Positions 9,702 to 19,882 are shown, numbered from the stretch's first letter. The stretch: DNA of 64,000 nucleotides from Aureimonas ureilytica DSM 18598 = NBRC 106430 (GCF_000382705.1 NZ_ARQE01000008.1:152919-216918), one strand, 5' to 3'. The notes: generated by a model not told the origin, from the letters alone. Made by a program: numbers and translations.

Positions 9702-9729
9702 ATAGCAGTCAATCGCTATTTCCAATAGC
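9702..9729. promoter_or_regulatory. Candidate MarR operator in the divergent promoter region
   Basis: ATAGC (9702-9706), GCTATT (9715-9720) and AATAGC (9724-9729) make two overlapping inverted repeats. The second, GCTATT-TCC-AATAGC, is perfect. The A+T-rich site lies between the MarR gene and the aldehyde dehydrogenase gene, where MarR operators normally lie. Confidence 0.5.
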
Positions 9730-9732
9730 AAT

Positions 9733-9759
9733 ATCCGAGGGCTCCGAAGAGCCTCGGAT
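9733..9759 (+). promoter_or_regulatory. Leader hairpin before the hydroxycinnamate operon
   Basis: ATCCGAGG pairs with CCTCGGAT and CTC with GAG around a CGAA loop, giving 11 base pairs with one bulged G. The hairpin ends five bases before the Shine-Dalgarno sequence GGGGAGGAG of the first operon gene. It could be an mRNA-stability or translation-control element. Confidence 0.45.
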
Positions 9760-9777
9760 GTCTGGGGAGGAGACCGG

Positions 9778-11190
9778 ATGAGTGCCACCGCAAACCAGTT
9801 TCGCCGGATGAACCCGATCAGCGGCGAGGTCGCGAGCGAGGCGCCCGCGCAGACGCCGGCGGAGGCGCGGGCCGCCGTCGATGCGGCCGCCAAGGCGATG
9901 CCCGCCTGGGCCGCGCTCGGGCCGAACGCCCGCCGCGCCGCGCTCCTGAAGGCCGCCGACGCGCTCGCCGCCAAGGGCGACGCCTTCGTCGCCGCCATGA
10001 TGGCCGAGATCGGCGCGACGGAAGGCTGGGCGCGCTTCAACGTGATGCTCGCCGCCTCCATGCTGCGCGAGGCCGCCTCGCTCACCACGCAGGTTTCGGG
10101 CGAGGTCATTCCCTCGGACAAGCCGGGGTGCCTGGCCATGGCCATTCGCGAGCCGGCAGGCGTCGTGCTCGGCATCGCGCCCTGGAACGCGCCGGTGATC
10201 CTCGGCGTGCGGGCGCTGGCGACGCCGCTCGCCTGCGGCAATGCCGTGGTGTTCAAGGCGAGCGAGCTGTGCCCGCGCACGCATGGGCTGATCGTCGAGG
10301 CGCTGGCCGAGGCCGGCCTGCCGGACGGGCTCGTGCAACTCGTCACCAACGCGCCGGAGGATGCGGGCGAGGTCGTCGGCGCGCTGATCGACCACCCGGC
10401 CGTGCGCCGCGTCAACTTCACGGGCTCCACCGCGGTCGGGCGCATCGTGGCCGTGCGGGCCGCGCAGAACCTCAAGCCCTGCGTGCTCGAACTCGGCGGC
10501 AAGGCGCCGCTCCTGGTTCTCGAAGACGCCGATCTCGATGAAGCCGTGAAGGCCGCCGCCTTCGGCGCTTTCTTCAACCAGGGCCAGATCTGCATGTCGA
10601 CCGAGCGCCTCATCGTGGTCGATGCCGTGGCCGACGCCTTTGTCGAGAAGTTCACCGCCAAGGCGCGAACGCTCGCGGCGGGCGATCCGCGAAAGGGCGC
10701 AACGCCGCTCGGCGCCGTGGTGGACGTGAAGACGGCCGACAAGCTGAACGCGCTGGTCGAGGACGCCGTGTCCAAGGGCGCGCGCGTGGTCGCGGCCGGG
10801 GAGGCGGAGGGCGTGCTCGTGCCCGCCCACGTCGTGACGGACGTGACCTCCGACATGCGGCTTTATTCCGAGGAAAGCTTCGGCCCGGTCGTCGCGGTGA
10901 TCCGCGCGCGGGACGAGGCGGACGCGATCCGCATCGCCAATGACAGCGAATACGGCCTCTCGGCTTCCGTCTTCACGCGGGACGCCGCGCGCGGCCTCAA
11001 GGTCGCGCGGCAGATCCGCTCCGGCATCTGCCATGTGAACGGCGCGACGGTTCATGACGAGGCGCAGATGCCCTTCGGCGGGACCGGGGCGTCCGGCTAC
11101 GGGCGCTTCGGCGGTCGGGCCGGCATTGCCGAGTTCACCGAGCTGCGCTGGATCACGGTGGAGACCGAACCCGGCCATTTTCCGATCTGA
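9778..11190 (+). CDS. vdh: Vanillin/benzaldehyde-type NAD(P)+ aldehyde dehydrogenase
   Basis: A 470-residue aldehyde dehydrogenase. Catalytic residues are in place: Asn137 in PWN, Lys160 in VVFKASE, Glu238 in LELGGKAP, and nucleophile Cys272 in NQGQICMSTERL. The NFTGST cofactor motif is at about 213-218. It is the first gene of an operon followed by hydratase/lyase and CoA ligase genes. The expected role is oxidation of the aromatic aldehyde (vanillin from ferulate, 4-hydroxybenzaldehyde from p-coumarate) to the acid in the cytoplasm. The start is ATG 9778 with GGGGAGGAG. The salicylaldehyde dehydrogenase subfamily is close in sequence, so exact aldehyde preference rests on context. Confidence 0.88.
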   Translation: MSATANQFRRMNPISGEVASEAPAQTPAEARAAVDAAAKAMPAWAALGPNARRAALLKAADALAAKGDAFVAAMMAEIGATEGWARFNVMLAASMLREAASLTTQVSGEVIPSDKPGCLAMAIREPAGVVLGIAPWNAPVILGVRALATPLACGNAVVFKASELCPRTHGLIVEALAEAGLPDGLVQLVTNAPEDAGEVVGALIDHPAVRRVNFTGSTAVGRIVAVRAAQNLKPCVLELGGKAPLLVLEDADLDEAVKAAAFGAFFNQGQICMSTERLIVVDAVADAFVEKFTAKARTLAAGDPRKGATPLGAVVDVKTADKLNALVEDAVSKGARVVAAGEAEGVLVPAHVVTDVTSDMRLYSEESFGPVVAVIRARDEADAIRIANDSEYGLSASVFTRDAARGLKVARQIRSGICHVNGATVHDEAQMPFGGTGASGYGRFGGRAGIAEFTELRWITVETEPGHFPI

Positions 11191-11243
11191 ACCGGCCTCA
11201 CGTCTCTTTCGACATTCCGACATTCACCGAGGACACGACGCCC

Positions 11244-12083
11244 ATGAGCGAGACCGTGAACACCGCCGATATCGTCACCGCCGAAATCGCTGACGGCATC
11301 GCCTGGGTGCGCTTCAACCGGCCCGAAAAGCGCAACGCCATGAGCCCGGCGCTCAACCGGCGCATGAGGGAGGTCCTGGACGAGCTGGAGTTCCGCGCGG
11401 ATGTCGGCGTCCTCGTGCTCACCGGCGAGGGCAGCGCCTTTACGGCCGGCATGGATCTCAAGGAATATTTCCGCGAGACCGAGGCCAAGGGTCTGGCCGG
11501 CGTGCGCCAGAGCCAGCGCGAGAGCTATGGCTGGTGGCGGCGCCTGCGCTGGTATCAGAAGCCGACCATCGCGATGGTCAACGGCTGGTGCTTCGGCGGC
11601 GGCTACGGCCCGCTCTTCGCCTGCGATCTGGCCTTCGCGGCCGACGAGGCCAAGTTCGGCCTGTCGGAGATCAACTGGGGCATCCTGCCGGGCGGCGGGG
11701 CCACCAAGGTCGCCGTGGAGCTGATGCCCTTTCGGCAGGCCATGTATCACGCCATGCTCGGCGAGCCGATCGATGGCAAGAAGGCCGCCGAATGGGGCCT
11801 CGTCAACGAGAGCCTGCCGCTGGAGCGCCTGAAGGAGCGGGTGACGGAGGTGGCCAAGGTGCTGCTCGCCAAGAACCCGGTCGCGCTGAAAGCCACGAAG
11901 GACGCCGTGCGCCGCGTCGGGATCATGGCCTATGACGAGGCCGAGGATTACCTCGTGCGCGCCCAGGAGGCCGCCAATTCCTTCGACAATGAAGGCCGCA
12001 AGGAAGGCATCCGCCAGTTCATCGACGAGAAGGCCTACAAGCCGGGTCTCGGCGCCTACGACAAGGCCCGGACGCAGGGCTGA
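11244..12083 (+). CDS. ech: p-Hydroxycinnamoyl-CoA hydratase/lyase
   Basis: A 279-residue crotonase-fold enzyme that hydrates feruloyl- or coumaroyl-CoA and cleaves it to the aromatic aldehyde and acetyl-CoA. The match to the Pseudomonas HCHL/Ech type is strong: FNRPEKRNAMSP, TAGMDLKEYF with Met70 and Tyr75, PTIAMVNGWCFGGG for the oxyanion hole, and FGLSEINWGI with the catalytic Glu142. The C-terminal KPGLGAYDKAR ending is also typical. It lies 53 bp after the aldehyde dehydrogenase and 63 bp before the CoA ligase. Substrate scope between ferulate, p-coumarate and caffeate cannot be read from sequence. Confidence 0.93.
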   Translation: MSETVNTADIVTAEIADGIAWVRFNRPEKRNAMSPALNRRMREVLDELEFRADVGVLVLTGEGSAFTAGMDLKEYFRETEAKGLAGVRQSQRESYGWWRRLRWYQKPTIAMVNGWCFGGGYGPLFACDLAFAADEAKFGLSEINWGILPGGGATKVAVELMPFRQAMYHAMLGEPIDGKKAAEWGLVNESLPLERLKERVTEVAKVLLAKNPVALKATKDAVRRVGIMAYDEAEDYLVRAQEAANSFDNEGRKEGIRQFIDEKAYKPGLGAYDKARTQG

Positions 12084-12087
12084 CGAC

Positions 12088-12123
12088 GGTTCGCTGTCTG
12101 TCGGTTCGCTGTTCATCGGTTCG
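12088..12123 (+). repeat. 15-bp tandem repeat before the CoA ligase
   Basis: GGTTCGCTGTCTGTC (12088-12102) is followed by GGTTCGCTGTTCATC (12103-12117) and a partial third unit GGTTCG. The array fills the short gap between the hydratase/lyase stop and the ligase ribosome-binding site. Confidence 0.6.
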
Positions 12124-12146
12124 ACTGGGAGGGAGGACCCAATCCT

Positions 12147-13643
12147 ATGCAAGACTGGCTTGCCCCCGATCCGGTGGGCCTGCACGCGCAGGCGCGCCCG
12201 GAGAAGACCGCCCTTGTCGATCTGGCGACCGGGCGGCGCTGGACCTACAAAGCCTTGGACGAGGTGATCGGGCGCGCTTGCGCCGCGCTGGGGGCTCTCG
12301 GCCTCAGGCCGGGAGACCGGCTCGCCGCCATCGCCCGCAACTCGGCCGATCTCGCGATCGTGCTCAAGGCATGTCTGCGCTCGGGCGTCATCTTCACGCC
12401 GCTGAACTGGCGTCTCGCCCCAGCCGAGCTGGACGCGATCCTCGCTGACTGCACTCCGGCGCTGATCCTCATTGATGGCGCGGCTGTCGGCTTCACCCCG
12501 CCGGAGGGCGCTGGTGTGCTGGAGGTCGGCGCCTTCACTGCGCGCTGCGAGGCGGCCGAGCCGGCCCCGCGCGGCCCGGCGCGCGATGCCGGCGAGCCCT
12601 GCGTCATTCTCTACACGTCCGGCACGTCGGGCACGCCCAAGGGCGTGATCCTGACGCCGCAGACGCTGTTCTTCACCGGCGTCAATTTCGGCGTGCTCGG
12701 CCATGTCACGTCGGACTCGGTGTTCCTTGCCGAGTCCCCGATGTTCCACGTGATCGGCCTCGTCACCTCGTTTTGGCCGCCGCTTCTCCAGGGCGGCATG
12801 GTGCTGGTCTCGCCGGGTTTCGACCCCGCCACCACCAATGCAAGGCTCGCCGACCGCGCGCTGGGGATCACCCACTACTTCTGCGTCCCGCAAATGGCGG
12901 CGGCGCTGCGCGAGGCTGACGGATTTGCCCCCGAAAACTGGTCGCTCAAGGCGCTCTTCACCGGCGGCGGGCCGAACCCGCCCGCCAATATCCGCTGGTG
13001 GCTGGGCCGGGGCGTCGCGATGGTGGACGGCTACGGCATGACCGAGGCCGGCACGATCCTCGGCATGCCGCTCGACCCCGCGCTGATTGCGGCCCATGCC
13101 GGGGCGGTCGGGCAGGCGGGTCCGGCGACCGCCATCCGTATCGTGGATGCCGAGAGCCGGGACGTGCCGGACGGGACGGCCGGTGAGATCATCGTCAAGG
13201 GCCTGCACGTGACGCCCGGCTACTGGAACCGGGCAAACGAGCGCGACAGCGCCTTCACGCCGGACGGCTGGCTGCGCACAGGCGACATCGCGGTGCGCGA
13301 CGCGGACGGCTTCGTGACGATCGTCGATCGGCGCAAGGACATGTTCATTTCGGGCGGCGAGAACGTCTATCCGGCCGAGATCGAGTTCGCCCTCACCGAG
13401 CATCCCGCCGTCCTCGCCGCCGCCGTTCTCGGCGTGCCGGACGCGAGATGGGGTGAGGTCGGCCACGCCTTCGTCATCCTGAAGCCCGGCGTCGAGGGGA
13501 TTGAGCGCGAGCTTCGCGCCCATTGCGAAGCGCGGCTCGCGCGCTTCAAGGTGCCCAAGACCTTCCAGATCGTCGACGACCTTCCGCGCACCAGCACGGG
13601 CAAGATCCGCAAGAACCGGCTGCGCGAGAGCCTCGCGACCTGA
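12147..13643 (+). CDS. fcs: Feruloyl/hydroxycinnamoyl-CoA synthetase
   Basis: A 498-residue AMP-forming acyl-CoA synthetase that activates the aromatic acid with ATP and CoA. The A3 phosphate-binding motif YTSGTSGTPKG is at residues 156-166, with YGMTEAG in the middle, GWLRTGD, DRRKDMFISGGENVYP, and the C-terminal catalytic Lys486 in RTSTGKIRK. It is the third gene of the operon, so the order is dehydrogenase, lyase, ligase: the complete CoA-dependent non-beta-oxidative route from hydroxycinnamate to hydroxybenzoate-type acid. The start is ATG 12147 with GGGAGGGAGG ending 11 nt upstream. The ring-cleavage genes are not in this window. The family also contains medium-chain fatty acid ligases; the neighbours decide the call. 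Confidence 0.87.
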   Translation: MQDWLAPDPVGLHAQARPEKTALVDLATGRRWTYKALDEVIGRACAALGALGLRPGDRLAAIARNSADLAIVLKACLRSGVIFTPLNWRLAPAELDAILADCTPALILIDGAAVGFTPPEGAGVLEVGAFTARCEAAEPAPRGPARDAGEPCVILYTSGTSGTPKGVILTPQTLFFTGVNFGVLGHVTSDSVFLAESPMFHVIGLVTSFWPPLLQGGMVLVSPGFDPATTNARLADRALGITHYFCVPQMAAALREADGFAPENWSLKALFTGGGPNPPANIRWWLGRGVAMVDGYGMTEAGTILGMPLDPALIAAHAGAVGQAGPATAIRIVDAESRDVPDGTAGEIIVKGLHVTPGYWNRANERDSAFTPDGWLRTGDIAVRDADGFVTIVDRRKDMFISGGENVYPAEIEFALTEHPAVLAAAVLGVPDARWGEVGHAFVILKPGVEGIERELRAHCEARLARFKVPKTFQIVDDLPRTSTGKIRKNRLRESLAT

Positions 13644-13985
13644 TGGCCTGACGAAACGACGCCCCGACGTCGCGGCGCATCCAATTGCGTCCGATCCGGC
13701 GGATCGGAAGCGGTCGGCGCGGGCCGTCTGAAGCGCCGCGCCGAGCGCGTCCCAAAGCTCGGCCGTGCGCGGGAACGGGCGCGGGGCCGGACGAGCCGCC
13801 CGCCCGGATCGGCCACCTCCACCTCACTTTCGCCGGACCGCGCCGGGAGAAGGGCGCGACCGACGGAAAGGGGGCCGTAGGAGATTGGTAACCATAAATG
13901 CGCATCCTGTTCCCGCGCGCCGCGCCGCCGGGACCCTCCGGCTTCGCGACGGACGCCCGCTCGCACCCGTTCCGCCGGACCGTTC
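13644..13985. other. Intergenic region after the hydroxycinnamate operon, with one inverted repeat
   Basis: A perfect repeat CCGATCC-GGC-GGATCGG lies at 13691-13707, about 50 bp after the ligase stop. It could form a 7-bp stem, but no T-run follows. The rest shows no supported gene. A small A+T-richer patch at 13885-13900 may belong to the promoter of the next gene. Confidence 0.45.
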
Positions 13986-15323
13986 ATGACCCTCGAGTTT
14001 TCCGCCGATATCGGACTGGCCCCTTCGCGGGCGCGCGCCGCGCCGCGCAAGGCGGGCTCGGGCCGGCTCTTCCGGGGGTTCCTGTGGACCGGATCGGCCG
14101 CAGCGCTTCTCCTGACGCTGGCGGCCGCCGCCATGCCGACCCTCTTCGCGCTCGGCGGCGAAGGGCTCGACCCGGCCGCGACCGTCGATCTCACCCGCGC
14201 CATGGGCAGCCTGACGCTCGCCAAGACGCCGAGCCCGCTCGCCGCCAAGTCCTCGCGCGTGCGGCGCGCGCCGCGCCACCGGGCCGAGGCGCCGCCGGCC
14301 CCCGCCGCCGCCCTTGCCGCCGCGAACAGCCAGGAGCCGGACGCGGGGGCGTTCGGGGGCGGGCGCGTCGCGCGGCTGATCGCGCCCTCGACGGAGTTGC
14401 ACAGGACGGCGATCGCCGAGGCCCTGCATGGGCTGGACCGGCCGGATCTCACCGCCGCGACGCGGTTCTCGCCGCTCCTTCCCGCCTCCGACGAGGTCGC
14501 CGAGGCGGTGGCGGAGGATGAGGCTCTTGCGGAAGCCAGGGTCGCGAGCCAGCAGCCGGACCTCGCCGACGCCGCAGCGAAGGAGACCGCCGAGAGCGCC
14601 AAGGCCGACGCCGATGCGGACGCGCAGCTCGCGGCGCTGGTGGTGCCCAAACCGACCTTCCGCCCCCTCCTTCAGCGCAGCGCGACGCCCGCAGAACCCG
14701 ATACCGGCGACGAGGACGAGGACGAGGACGACGACGCGGCCTCCGCCCCGCCTCGCCGCTCGGCCGCGCCACGCCGTGTCGTCGCGCCCCCGCGCACCGA
14801 AGCGCCGAGCCCCGTCATGGCCTATGCGAGGCCGGACGCCGGCGCGCTGCGGATCGACCCGTCCGCCGTCGACGCGCCGACGCTGCGCCCGAAGCTCGGC
14901 GCCGGGACCGCCATTTACGACATCACGGCGGCGACCGTGTATCTGCCGAACGGCGAGCGGCTGGAGGCCCATTCCGGCCTCGGGAAGATGCGCGACAACC
15001 CGCGCTTCGTTCACCAGAAGAATCGCGGGCCGACACCGCCCCACACCTACAAGCTGTCCTTACGCGAAAGCCTGTTCCATGGGGTGCAGGCCCTCCGCCT
15101 GACGCCGGTCGGGGGCGAGCGCAAGATTTTCAACCGCAACGGCCTTCTCGCCCACACCTACATGCTCGGCAAGGGCGGCGATTCCAACGGCTGCGTCTCG
15201 TTCCGCGACTACAAGCGCTTCCTCGCCGCCTTCCGGCGCGGCGAGATCCGCCAGCTCGTCGTGGTGGAACGCATGGACGCTCCGAGCACGAAGTCGCGCT
15301 TCGCCTGGCTGTTCGGCCAGTAA
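13986..15323 (+). CDS. Membrane-anchored Tlde1-domain (DUF2778) protein, LD-transpeptidase-like
   Basis: A 445-residue protein. A short cytoplasmic N-terminus precedes one membrane helix at about residues 32-55. A long Ala/Pro/Glu-rich linker follows, with an acidic run near residues 240-250. The C-terminal Tlde1/DUF2778 domain (about 310-435) has AHSGLGKMRDNP, NRGPTPPHTYKLSLRE, HTYML and SNGCVSFRDY. The His and the Cys of SNGC match the catalytic pair of this LD-transpeptidase-like fold. Tlde1 is known as a type VI effector that cuts and swaps peptidoglycan stems in Salmonella. This copy is anchored, has no immunity gene or T6SS gene nearby, and is common in Rhizobiales, so a housekeeping cell-wall role is as likely. 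The ribosome-binding site at this ATG is weak, so the start is uncertain. Confidence 0.8.
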   Translation: MTLEFSADIGLAPSRARAAPRKAGSGRLFRGFLWTGSAAALLLTLAAAAMPTLFALGGEGLDPAATVDLTRAMGSLTLAKTPSPLAAKSSRVRRAPRHRAEAPPAPAAALAAANSQEPDAGAFGGGRVARLIAPSTELHRTAIAEALHGLDRPDLTAATRFSPLLPASDEVAEAVAEDEALAEARVASQQPDLADAAAKETAESAKADADADAQLAALVVPKPTFRPLLQRSATPAEPDTGDEDEDEDDDAASAPPRRSAAPRRVVAPPRTEAPSPVMAYARPDAGALRIDPSAVDAPTLRPKLGAGTAIYDITAATVYLPNGERLEAHSGLGKMRDNPRFVHQKNRGPTPPHTYKLSLRESLFHGVQALRLTPVGGERKIFNRNGLLAHTYMLGKGGDSNGCVSFRDYKRFLAAFRRGEIRQLVVVERMDAPSTKSRFAWLFGQ

Positions 15324-15342
15324 GGCCGCGAGGGCGCGTTTC

Positions 15343-15380
15343 TCGCCGCGATCGGGTCCTGGCAAAAGGTTTCGCGGCGA
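15343..15380 (+). terminator. Possible terminator hairpin after the Tlde1-domain gene
   Basis: TCGCCGCGA (15343-15351) and TCGCGGCGA (15372-15380) are perfectly complementary 9-bp arms around a 20-nt spacer, 20 bp past the stop codon. They are followed by AAGTTTCGAG. The long loop and weak T-run make it uncertain. Confidence 0.35.
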
Positions 15381-15552
15381 AAGTTTCGAGAGGCGCAAAG
15401 CCCGGCGCGCCAACGTTTAGCCCTGACCAGAGGGCGTGGCGCTCGGCCGCGCGCGCCGGTCCTTACCTTGGAATGTTTCCGAACTGCCGCAGCTAGTGCT
15501 CCGATCGATGGCCGTGACCCGATGTCCGGTGCGGCCAAAGGAGGAGAGTTCC

Positions 15553-17658
<2,106 letters not shown>

Positions 17659-17678
17659 GCCAAGTCCCTACAAGGCAG

Positions 17679-17704
17679 AACGAGGCGCCGCGAGGCGCCT
17701 CGTT
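17679..17704. terminator. Bidirectional terminator between katE and the luxI operon
   Basis: A perfect 11-bp stem AACGAGGCGCC/GGCGCCTCGTT with a GCGA tetraloop, followed by TCGTTT on the plus strand. It separates the convergent katE and the small gene ending at 17718. Confidence 0.85.
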
Positions 17705-17717
17705 TCGTTTGAGCGGC

Positions 17718-17927
17718 CTATTGAAGGTGACGGCCTTCCTGGATCGCCTGCAGGATGAGGCCGCGCGCTTCCTCCACATGGTGGATCGCGTCGCGCAAGC
17801 CGTAATCCTCCGTCCAGCGCGCGATCTGGCGCAGCATCACGGCGATGGCCTGGAGGTCGGTCGGGTCTTCGTGGTCCCCGAACGGATCGTTCGGATGGGA
17901 CAGGTCGAAAGAGTTCGTATCACGCAT
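17718..17927 (-). CDS. Small acidic protein of unknown function, third gene of the luxI operon
   Basis: A 69-residue protein with no recognised family. The N-terminal 27 residues are rich in Asp and His (DLSHPNDPFGDHEDP). The rest should be two amphipathic helices (LQAIAVMLRQIARWTEDYGL and a second with HHVEEAR). No signal peptide, Cys or membrane segment is seen. Its ATG lies one base after the P450 stop codon (TGA-T-ATG), so translation is very probably coupled. The operon ends at the terminator 17679-17704. It could be a P450-associated accessory or binding protein, but there is no sequence evidence for a function. The conserved position next to a stop codon, rather than homology, is the reason to call it real. 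Confidence 0.7.
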   Translation of the reverse strand: MRDTNSFDLSHPNDPFGDHEDPTDLQAIAVMLRQIARWTEDYGLRDAIHHVEEARGLILQAIQEGRHLQ

Positions 17928-17928
17928 A

Positions 17929-19254
17929 TCAGGCAGCTTGCTCGCAGCGACGTTTGGCGGAAGGAGAGGTGAGGGTCGTGTCCGGGCCGCGCCGGTCGGC
18001 GCGCTCGGCGAGGCGCACGGTGATCGGCGGCGGAATGAGGGTGACGCTCGGCTTGGGCGTCAGCGCGCGGGCCGTGGTGCTGGCCGCGAGCTCGAAGGTC
18101 GAGGCGAGTTCGAGCACGAGAACCTGCAGCTCCAGCATGGCGAGGCCGATGCCGACGCAGGCGCGCGGGCCGACGCCGAAGGGCACATAGGCCGGGCTCG
18201 CATGGGAGCGCTCGGCGTCGAAGCGCTCGGGTTCGGGCCAGAAGCGCGGGTCGCGGTGGAGATGCCACGGGCTGATCAGGAGCGAGGTGCCCTTGCGCAG
18301 CGTCACGCCGCCGATCTCCGTCGTCTTCACCGCCTCGCGCGAGAACCAGTAGGCCGAGGGGTAGAGGCGCAGGATTTCCCGGGTGAAGCCGAGGCTGAGA
18401 TCGGCCGAAGGAAGCCGCGAGGGCATCAGTTCGCCGCTCTCGTCGACGACACCAGCTGCTTCCGCCGCGATGCGCTGGGCCAGCGCCGGATCGTTGGCGA
18501 GATGCCAGAACACCCAGGCCGCCGCCGTGCCGGTCGTGTGATGGCCGGCGAGGATCAGCATCAGGACTTCGTCGCGCAGGTCCTGGTCGGACAGGCCGAG
18601 TTTCTGCAACTGACGCACGAGGCTGCCCTCGCTCGCATTACGCCGCGCCCGGTCCACCACCACGGCCATCATGGCCTTGGCCTCGCGCAGGTTCCGCCGC
18701 TTGCGGAAATAGGCGCGCGGCGAGGGAACGAGGCGGAACATGCCGTCCGCCAGATCGTCCTCCACCAGATGCACGGCGCGGATCAGCGTGCCTTCCTCGA
18801 CCGGACCGAGCACGCCCGGCCCGAACAGGACCGTGCAGACGACGCGCAGCGCCAGCGGCGCGGCCACCGCATGGGCGTCGAACGAGCCCTCGCGCAGGAG
18901 ATGGGCGAAGGTGCGCCGGTAGAGCGCGGAAATCTCGGCGACGTAGCTCGACGCCACGCCCTTGGCCATCTGCCCGTGGATCGCCTTGCGGCGGCGCGCA
19001 TGTTCCTCGCCGCTGATCGTCAGCGAGCTGTTGCCGACGATCTGGCGCAGCTTGTGGATCAGCTTGCCCTTGTCGATCGCGGCGGGCGCGGCCTTCATGA
19101 TCGGCTTCACGAGCGTCGGATCGACCACGAGATAGATCGGCGCCGGGCCGAGGCGCAGACGCTCCATGCGCTCGCGCGAGGCGTTGCCGCGCGTCTGGAA
19201 GAACTGGAGCGGGTCACGCCGAAAGGCGCTGAGGTCCGAAAACGGATGCGACAT
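17929..19254 (-). CDS. Cytochrome P450, overlapping the luxI gene
   Basis: A 441-residue soluble P450. The I-helix oxygen-binding motif is AGHHTTGTA (His-His in place of the usual x-Asp/Glu before Thr), the K-helix ExxR is EILR, and the haem loop is FGVGPRACVGIG with axial Cys366. The start at ATG 19254 (MSHPFSDLSAF) has GGAG seven bases upstream. It lies inside the 3' end of luxI, a 41-nt overlap that implies coupled expression. No redox partner (ferredoxin, reductase) is next to it. Being co-transcribed with an acyl-homoserine-lactone synthase suggests either that it oxidises the signal or its acyl chain, or that it makes a quorum-controlled metabolite. Both are inference. The His-His I-helix variant is found in some bacterial fatty-acid or terpene P450s. 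Confidence 0.93.
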   Translation of the reverse strand: MSHPFSDLSAFRRDPLQFFQTRGNASRERMERLRLGPAPIYLVVDPTLVKPIMKAAPAAIDKGKLIHKLRQIVGNSSLTISGEEHARRRKAIHGQMAKGVASSYVAEISALYRRTFAHLLREGSFDAHAVAAPLALRVVCTVLFGPGVLGPVEEGTLIRAVHLVEDDLADGMFRLVPSPRAYFRKRRNLREAKAMMAVVVDRARRNASEGSLVRQLQKLGLSDQDLRDEVLMLILAGHHTTGTAAAWVFWHLANDPALAQRIAAEAAGVVDESGELMPSRLPSADLSLGFTREILRLYPSAYWFSREAVKTTEIGGVTLRKGTSLLISPWHLHRDPRFWPEPERFDAERSHASPAYVPFGVGPRACVGIGLAMLELQVLVLELASTFELAASTTARALTPKPSVTLIPPPITVRLAERADRRGPDTTLTSPSAKRRCEQAA

Positions 19255-19873
19255 CGTGGATCTCCACGTCCTGAAGGGAGGCCCGAAGGCGGGCGAGCGT
19301 CTGGGCGGGCTGTTCGCCGAGCGGGATTTCGCCGGCGACGGCATGGAGGGTCCGGCCGAACCGATCCGTCCCCACGCATCCGGGCGGGCCGTAGCGATGC
19401 GTCGCGATGCCGATCCGGCGCAGGAAGCGCTCGTAGGTGAGGTCGGCGACCGCCACGAGCGAGACGAACCCCTGCGCCCGGGCGACTTCCATCATCAGCC
19501 CATAGACCGCGAGCGCCCGGCGAAAGCGCTCCGTGCCTTCGCCGACGACGCCGAGCCGGCTGATCTCGGCCATGTCGGCGCGAACCGGGAAGGGCCGCAC
19601 CGTGGCGAGGTGCGGAAAGATGTCGCGGCTGAGATAGGGCCGGTCGGTCGGGGTCAGGCGGAAGCCGCCGACCACCTTATGTCCCTCGAACAGGGCGCAA
19701 TGCAGCGCATCGTCCGTGTCGAACTCGTCGCGCTCTTCCTCGCCAACGAGCTTGAGATCCCAGCCGAGTTCGTCCACGAAGAGCCGCTTGCGGAACAGGC
19801 GAAGCCTGCGCACGGTCTCGGCATCGGTTCCTTGGAACGCAAAGACCGCTTTCTTTTTATTTAAGTTTTCCAC
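19214..19873 (-). CDS. luxI: LuxI-family acyl-homoserine lactone synthase
   Basis: A 219-residue autoinducer synthase that would join the acyl group from acyl-ACP to S-adenosylmethionine. Nearly all invariant LuxI positions are visible: Arg28, Phe32, Trp38, Asp49, Asp52, Arg72, and Glu103/Arg106 in AEISRLGV. The start is a GTG at 19873; the first codons are unusually A-rich (residues ENLNKKK). It overlaps the P450 gene by 41 nt and is divergent from luxR, 62 bp away. A 17-bp inverted repeat in that gap is a candidate LuxR-binding site, implying the usual positive feedback. Acyl-chain length cannot be predicted from the sequence. Confidence 0.93.
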   Translation of the reverse strand: MENLNKKKAVFAFQGTDAETVRRLRLFRKRLFVDELGWDLKLVGEEERDEFDTDDALHCALFEGHKVVGGFRLTPTDRPYLSRDIFPHLATVRPFPVRADMAEISRLGVVGEGTERFRRALAVYGLMMEVARAQGFVSLVAVADLTYERFLRRIGIATHRYGPPGCVGTDRFGRTLHAVAGEIPLGEQPAQTLARLRASLQDVEIHDVASVFGPQRLSA

Positions 19874-19882
19874 GCGACGTCC

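Noticed and set aside
11097-13523. 808-codon minus-strand frame antisense to the lyase and CoA ligase
   Set aside because: Shadow frame; both plus-strand genes are unambiguous enzymes.
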